Of a DNA stretch of 64,000 nt, positions 60,340-64,000 are shown one piece after another; positions within the stretch are counted from its first letter, which is position 1, and each line of letters starts with the position of its first letter. Source of the stretch: CALMEC01 sp963765105 (GTDB lineage Bacteria; Actinomycetota; Thermoleophilia; Miltoncostaeales; Miltoncostaeaceae); the NCBI GenBank assembly GCA_963765105.1, contig CAVXUW010000004.1, positions 744,001 to 808,000 of the forward strand, read 5' to 3'. The position numbers and the translations under genes were made by a program. The notes under the pieces were generated by a model that searched no databases, was not told the DNA's origin, and was given only the letters and a program-made list of their open reading frames with translations.

Positions 60340-61971
60340 GTGAGCGAATGGAGCGACTGGTACCGACGCGAGGACCCCACCGGATGGGTGCTTCCGCGCA
60401 TCCTGAAGGAGCGCGCCGAAGCGACGCCTGACCGTGACTACTTCCGCTTCGGCAGTGGCGAGTGGCTGTCATACGGCGAGGTCAACGCCCGTGCCAACCG
60501 CATCGCCAACGCGCTCATCGCACGCGGCCTCCAGCGCGGCGAGTCCGTGGCGATGCTCATGCCAAACTGCGAGGACAACCTCCCGGCGTGGTTCGGGATC
60601 CAGAAGGCCGGTGGCGTCCAATGCCCGATCAACACCGCCTACCGTGGCGATTTTCTCAGCTGGGTCATCACCCTCCCCCAAGCCCGGTACCTCATCATCA
60701 GCGACGAGTACCTGGGCCGGCTTGATCGCATCGCCAAAGAGCTCCCGCACCTGGAACACGTCATCGTGTGGCAGTCGCCCGAGCGCGACGGCCCCGACCC
60801 GGCACCACGCTGGGAGCCGTTCACCGCCCTGTGGGATACCTCCGACGCCGAACCCAACGTGGATGTTCGCTGGACCGACGATGCGCGCATCATGTTCACC
60901 TCGGGAACGACCGGGCGAAGCAAGGGCGCCATCAAGCAGCAGGCCAGTGACTACTTCTCCGGACAGACGTATTGCAACGTCTGCGAGATCACTGAGAACG
61001 ACACGCTGTTTTCGTGCCTGCCGCTTTTTCACTCCAACGCCCAGGTGCTGGCCGGCTACCCAGCGATGATCGCGGGGGCACGAGTGGCATACGTGGAGCG
61101 CTACTCGTCGGAGCGTTTTTGGCAGCAGGTGATCGACGCCGAAGCCACCGTGCTCAACACGGTGAGCGCCATCAACTACTTCATCTGGAACACGCCGCCG
61201 AGCGAGCTCGACCGCGCTCACCGGGTGAGCCGCATCATGGCGATGCCCGCCCCGCGCGACATCATCGACGCGTTCCAGGAGCGGTTTGGTCTGCGCTTCA
61301 CCGAGGGGTACGGGCTCACCGAGACGGGCATGGTGACCTATCACCCGCCGGGTCGACCCATGAAGGTGGGCTCGTGCGGTCTCCCCACGCCGGGCTTCGA
61401 GGTGTTCATCGTCGATCCCGAGACCGACCTGCCGGTGCCCGTCGACACCCCTGGCGAGATCGTGGTCGACATGAAGATGCCGAACATCGTGATGCGTAGC
61501 TACGCCGGCATGCCGGAGAAAGCCGCCGAGGACTTCCGCAACCTCAAGCTCCACACGGGCGACCTCGGCCGTATGGACGCCGACGGGTACGTGTACTTCA
61601 TGGACCGCGTGAAGGACTACATCCGTCGCCGTGGCGAGAACGTGTCGTCGATGGAGGTGGAGACGGTCGTGGCCGGTCATCCCGATGTGCTGGAAGCCGC
61701 CGCCGTGGGCGTGAAGGCCGGCGAGGGAGTGGGGACTGAGGAAGAAATTCTCGTGTGCGTCACCTCGCGCGACGGCACGGTCGACTGTCACGCCTTGCTC
61801 ACCCACTGCGCCGATCGCATGCCCTACTTCGCCGTTCCGCGCTACGTTCGTGTGGTGAGCGAACTCCCCAAGACCCCCACGGCCCGTGTTCGCAAGGTCG
61901 AACTGCGTGAGGTCGGCATCACCGACGACACCTACGACCGCGTCGCGTCCGGACCGTCGCTCACGCGATGA
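60340..61971 (+). CDS. Acyl-CoA synthetase (AMP-forming)
   Basis: A 543-residue ligase that activates a carboxylic acid to acyl-AMP, then acyl-CoA. The ATP motif MFTSGTTGRSKGAIK is near residue 186, EGYGLTETGM near 325, and TGDLGRMDADGYVYFMDRVK near 405. The C-terminal A10 Lys, normally in P(T)EK, is replaced by Arg (TPTARVRKVELRE), which should weaken adenylation. It overlaps the next gene (ATGA). The substrate is unknown; the neighbourhood suggests a fatty or aromatic acid. Confidence 0.9.
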   Translation: MSEWSDWYRREDPTGWVLPRILKERAEATPDRDYFRFGSGEWLSYGEVNARANRIANALIARGLQRGESVAMLMPNCEDNLPAWFGIQKAGGVQCPINTAYRGDFLSWVITLPQARYLIISDEYLGRLDRIAKELPHLEHVIVWQSPERDGPDPAPRWEPFTALWDTSDAEPNVDVRWTDDARIMFTSGTTGRSKGAIKQQASDYFSGQTYCNVCEITENDTLFSCLPLFHSNAQVLAGYPAMIAGARVAYVERYSSERFWQQVIDAEATVLNTVSAINYFIWNTPPSELDRAHRVSRIMAMPAPRDIIDAFQERFGLRFTEGYGLTETGMVTYHPPGRPMKVGSCGLPTPGFEVFIVDPETDLPVPVDTPGEIVVDMKMPNIVMRSYAGMPEKAAEDFRNLKLHTGDLGRMDADGYVYFMDRVKDYIRRRGENVSSMEVETVVAGHPDVLEAAAVGVKAGEGVGTEEEILVCVTSRDGTVDCHALLTHCADRMPYFAVPRYVRVVSELPKTPTARVRKVELREVGITDDTYDRVASGPSLTR

Positions 61972-62228
61972 CCGATGACGACCTCGACATCGGCGACGCC
62001 GTCGAGTACATCTTGGCCGAGCGCCCGAAGCTTGACGAAGAGGACGTGTGGGGTGTGTTGATGGAGCTTGGCGGCAACCCCCCGGCGCCCGGAACCGATG
62101 ACCTGGCCCTCGACCTCATTCGCCAGACGCGCCCCCAAACTCGGCCCCGTGATGCCAAGGTGATTCTGCGTGAGTGGCACGCCTATGCGTCGCTGGTGGC
62201 CGAACCGGACTGGGACAACGAGGAGTGA
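61968..62228 (+). CDS. Small hypothetical acidic protein
   Basis: An 86-residue acidic protein (MTDDDLDIGDAVEYILAERP, LDEEDVWGVLMELGGNPPAP). It is soluble, helix-rich, has no cysteine and ends EPDWDNEE. It overlaps both neighbours by four bases, so it is an operon member. I do not recognise the family. Confidence 0.7.
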   Translation: MTDDDLDIGDAVEYILAERPKLDEEDVWGVLMELGGNPPAPGTDDLALDLIRQTRPQTRPRDAKVILREWHAYASLVAEPDWDNEE

Positions 62229-63400
62229 GTATCGGGCCACCGCGAAACGACGGCGACTGGGAACAGTTCACCCGTATCGAGGGCCAGACGTTCGCAACGT
62301 CACCTGACGACACGGAGCGATACATCGCCGCGGTCCGGGACCACGCCATCGCCCGTTTCGCCTACGAAGACGATCAGGTCGTCGCAGGCGCCCTCGCCTT
62401 CCCATGCGAGCAGCTCTTCGGCGGGCGGCCGGTGCCCTCGGGCGCAGTGGCATCGGTGTGCGTTGCCCCTGAGTGGCGCGGCAAAGGCCATGGCCGCAGG
62501 GTGATGCGATCGTTGACGCTCGGTATGCGCGACGCCCAACTCGCGATTTCATCGCTGTGGCCGTCAACCGCGTCGTTCTACCGTTCATTGGACTGGGAGT
62601 TCGCCGGCCGGGTCACGAAATTCACCGCGCCAGCCGCAGCGCTTGCCAGCCTCCGCGGAGACGGCGATGCAGTACGTGACCCCGACCTCACGGAGGTCGC
62701 CGCCCTGCGTCGCCGTGTTGACGTCGCATGGAGCGGTCCCATCATTCGCCCGGGATGGTGGTGGGCCTGGCGCCAACCTTCCCCCACCCCCAACCGCGTG
62801 TTTCGCGTTGGATGGCGCGAGGGAAACACACTCACCGGCTTCGTGGCGTACCGACACGGCGACGCTCGAGATCGTGAATGGGGTTTCGACGTCCTGGTCA
62901 CCGAGTTCTGTGCGGCAACTCGCGACGCACTCGACGGACTGGCACGACTCCTCGCCGGTGACGGCCCTTTGAGCCCCACCATCACGTTTGCCCATGGGGC
63001 CCTTCCCGACGACACGCTGCTTTATTTGCGGCTGGTCGAGCCGGATCTGCACACCACGGGACGCAACACCTGGATGCTTCGTGTGCTCGAACCCAGGGTC
63101 GCGCTCACCACCAGCGGCTGGCCCGAGGGCCTGACCACGCACCTCGAGCTGGAGATCGATGGGAATGGCGAGATCCCCACTCAACTGATAGTGGAGGTCG
63201 CCGACGGGGGTGCCAGTGTCGAACCTGGCGGAAGCAGCCGTGTGAAGATGACCGCCCGAGCTTTCGCCGCATGGTTTGCGGGGAACTTGCGGGCGACAGA
63301 GGCCGCGGCGATGGGTTGGGCCAGCGGAACGGGCGACGACCTCGTCGCGATGGACCTGCTCACCGCAGATAGGCGACCGTGGCTTCCCGACATGTTCTAG
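62225..63400 (+). CDS. Eis-like GNAT acetyltransferase
   Basis: A 391-residue protein with a GNAT fold: VASVCVAPEWRGKGHGRRVM (acetyl-CoA binding Q/RxxGxG/A), then ALGMRDAQLAISSLWPSTAS. A second, degenerate GNAT region and a C-terminal SCP2-like domain follow (LELEIDGNGEIPTQLIVEVA, MTARAFAAWFAGNLRATEAA), the arrangement of Eis. Eis enzymes acetylate amines of peptides or aminoglycosides. GTG at 62225 overlaps the upstream stop (GTGA). Confidence 0.85.
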   Translation: MSIGPPRNDGDWEQFTRIEGQTFATSPDDTERYIAAVRDHAIARFAYEDDQVVAGALAFPCEQLFGGRPVPSGAVASVCVAPEWRGKGHGRRVMRSLTLGMRDAQLAISSLWPSTASFYRSLDWEFAGRVTKFTAPAAALASLRGDGDAVRDPDLTEVAALRRRVDVAWSGPIIRPGWWWAWRQPSPTPNRVFRVGWREGNTLTGFVAYRHGDARDREWGFDVLVTEFCAATRDALDGLARLLAGDGPLSPTITFAHGALPDDTLLYLRLVEPDLHTTGRNTWMLRVLEPRVALTTSGWPEGLTTHLELEIDGNGEIPTQLIVEVADGGASVEPGGSSRVKMTARAFAAWFAGNLRATEAAAMGWASGTGDDLVAMDLLTADRRPWLPDMF

Positions 63401-64000
63401 GCACGGTGGCGGCGTTTGTGTGGTCATCGGCCCTTGCGGTCGCCGTCGGTGAACGTGGCCGCGCACCAAACCCGCTCAACGAAGAACCACTCGTCGACGG
63501 TCCGCTTGTGTCGGTGATCCTGCCGGCGCGCAACGAGGCTCGCGGCATTGGCGCAGCAGTCGCGTCGCATCGCAACCAGACCTACGGCTCCGTCGAGATC
63601 ATCGTCGTCGACGACGAATCAGACGATGACACCGCCGATGCGGCGCGAGCCGCGGCAGGGGACGACCCTCGAGTGCAGGTCATCGGTGGCGCACCTGTTC
63701 CCGACGGGTGGATCGGCAAACCCTGGGCGTGTTCGCAAGGCGCTCGGCACGCGACGGGTGAGTGGCTTTTGTTCAGCGATGCCGACGTGGTGCATCACCC
63801 CGAGACCCTGGCCCGGTGCCTGGCCGTGGCACTGCGCCTCAACCGCGGGGGGCTCACGCTTGTGCCGGCGATCGAGGCAGAAACGATGGCGGAGCGACTG
63901 GTGATGCCCGCTGCCGCGAGCCTCATCCAGAACGTCATCGCGCCGGGCTTTCTGGTGCGCGCCCGACGATCGTCAGTGGTGATGGCCGCGGGCGCCTACC
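63379..64000 (+). CDS. Family 2 glycosyltransferase, cut by window edge
   Basis: The visible 207 codons show a membrane segment (HVLGTVAAFVWSSALAVAV), then the GT-A core: PLVSVILPARNEARGIGAAV, VEIIVVDDESDDDTAD and FSDADVV with DxD-type Asp. The pattern looks like CrtQ-type or hopanoid-related GT2 enzymes. The start is GTG 63379, which overlaps the upstream gene by 22 nt but keeps the helix whole; GTG at 63406 is an alternative. The 3' end is outside the window. Confidence 0.8.
   Translation, partial: MASRHVLGTVAAFVWSSALAVAVGERGRAPNPLNEEPLVDGPLVSVILPARNEARGIGAAVASHRNQTYGSVEIIVVDDESDDDTADAARAAAGDDPRVQVIGGAPVPDGWIGKPWACSQGARHATGEWLLFSDADVVHHPETLARCLAVALRLNRGGLTLVPAIEAETMAERLVMPAAASLIQNVIAPGFLVRARRSSVVMAAGAY

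Noticed and set aside
60469..61806. A 445-codon minus-strand frame opposite the acyl-CoA synthetase
   Set aside because: The plus strand holds a full-length, motif-complete enzyme; the opposite frame shows no recognisable domain.

Overview
The window is high-GC DNA from a bacterium that looks actinobacterial, possibly Thermoleophilia-like. Supporting signs are the four-cysteine S4, the type-Z zinc S14, the zinc L33 and L36, GTG and TTG starts, low-complexity tails on several ribosomal proteins, an Eis-type acetyltransferase and an SCP2-like protein. The placement rests on recognition of the proteins, not on a search.

Layout, left to right. (1) 1-16.9 kb, minus strand: tuf, then the S10, spc and alpha operons fused into one run (rpsJ, rplC, rplD, rplW, rplB, rpsS, rplV, rpsC, rplP, rpmC, rpsQ, rplN, rplX, rplE, rpsN, rpsH, rplF, rplR, rpsE, rpmD, rplO, secY, adk, map, infA, rpmJ, rpsM, rpsK, rpsD, rpoA; rpoA is cut by the window edge). 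(2) 17.2-23.7 kb, plus strand: a FAD/Fe-S 2-hydroxyacid dehydrogenase fusion and three genes for type IV pilus minor-pilin-like proteins. They split tuf from the rest of the str operon. (3) 23.8-26.8 kb, minus strand: fusA, rpsG, rpsL. (4) 27.1-31.1 kb, plus strand: a MepA-like endopeptidase and a four-gene OpuC-type osmoprotectant ABC transporter. (5) 31.2-40.3 kb, minus strand: the C-terminal remnant of a PiT phosphate transporter, a tandem array of four hairpin units of about 83 nt, then rpoC and rpoB. (6) 40.4-52.3 kb: accessory genes (TPR-LuxR regulator, acyl-CoA dehydrogenase-like flavoprotein, two subtilases, a GGDEF-EAL protein, a lipoprotein, small unknowns) lying between rpoB and rplL, which are normally adjacent. 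(7) 52.5-56.4 kb, minus strand: rplL, rplJ, rplA, rplK, nusG, secE, tRNA-Trp, rpmG. (8) 56.5-64 kb: metabolic genes (SCP2-like protein, 3-hydroxyacyl-CoA dehydrogenase, PPOX flavoprotein, hydroxypyruvate isomerase-like TIM barrel, SpoIIM-like membrane protein, acyl-CoA synthetase, Eis-like acetyltransferase) and a glycosyltransferase cut by the right edge.

Sequence quality is uneven. From about 19.5 to 28.9 kb almost every gene is broken by several single-base indels, often in short homopolymers. The broken genes include fusA, rpsL and rpsG, which are normally essential, so uncorrected sequencing error is the simplest reading. One more extra base sits in rpsS at 12192 and makes a false S19-L22 fusion ORF.

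The most unusual signal is the array at 31666-31971. Four tandem units each fold into a nested double hairpin, the stems differ between units by compensatory changes, and the last unit covers the end of rpoC. Other items to look at are an adk gene whose only plausible start is ATA, a 37-39 bp element found at two intergenic sites in the ribosomal cluster, and a perfect 11-bp hairpin between rpoB and rpoC.
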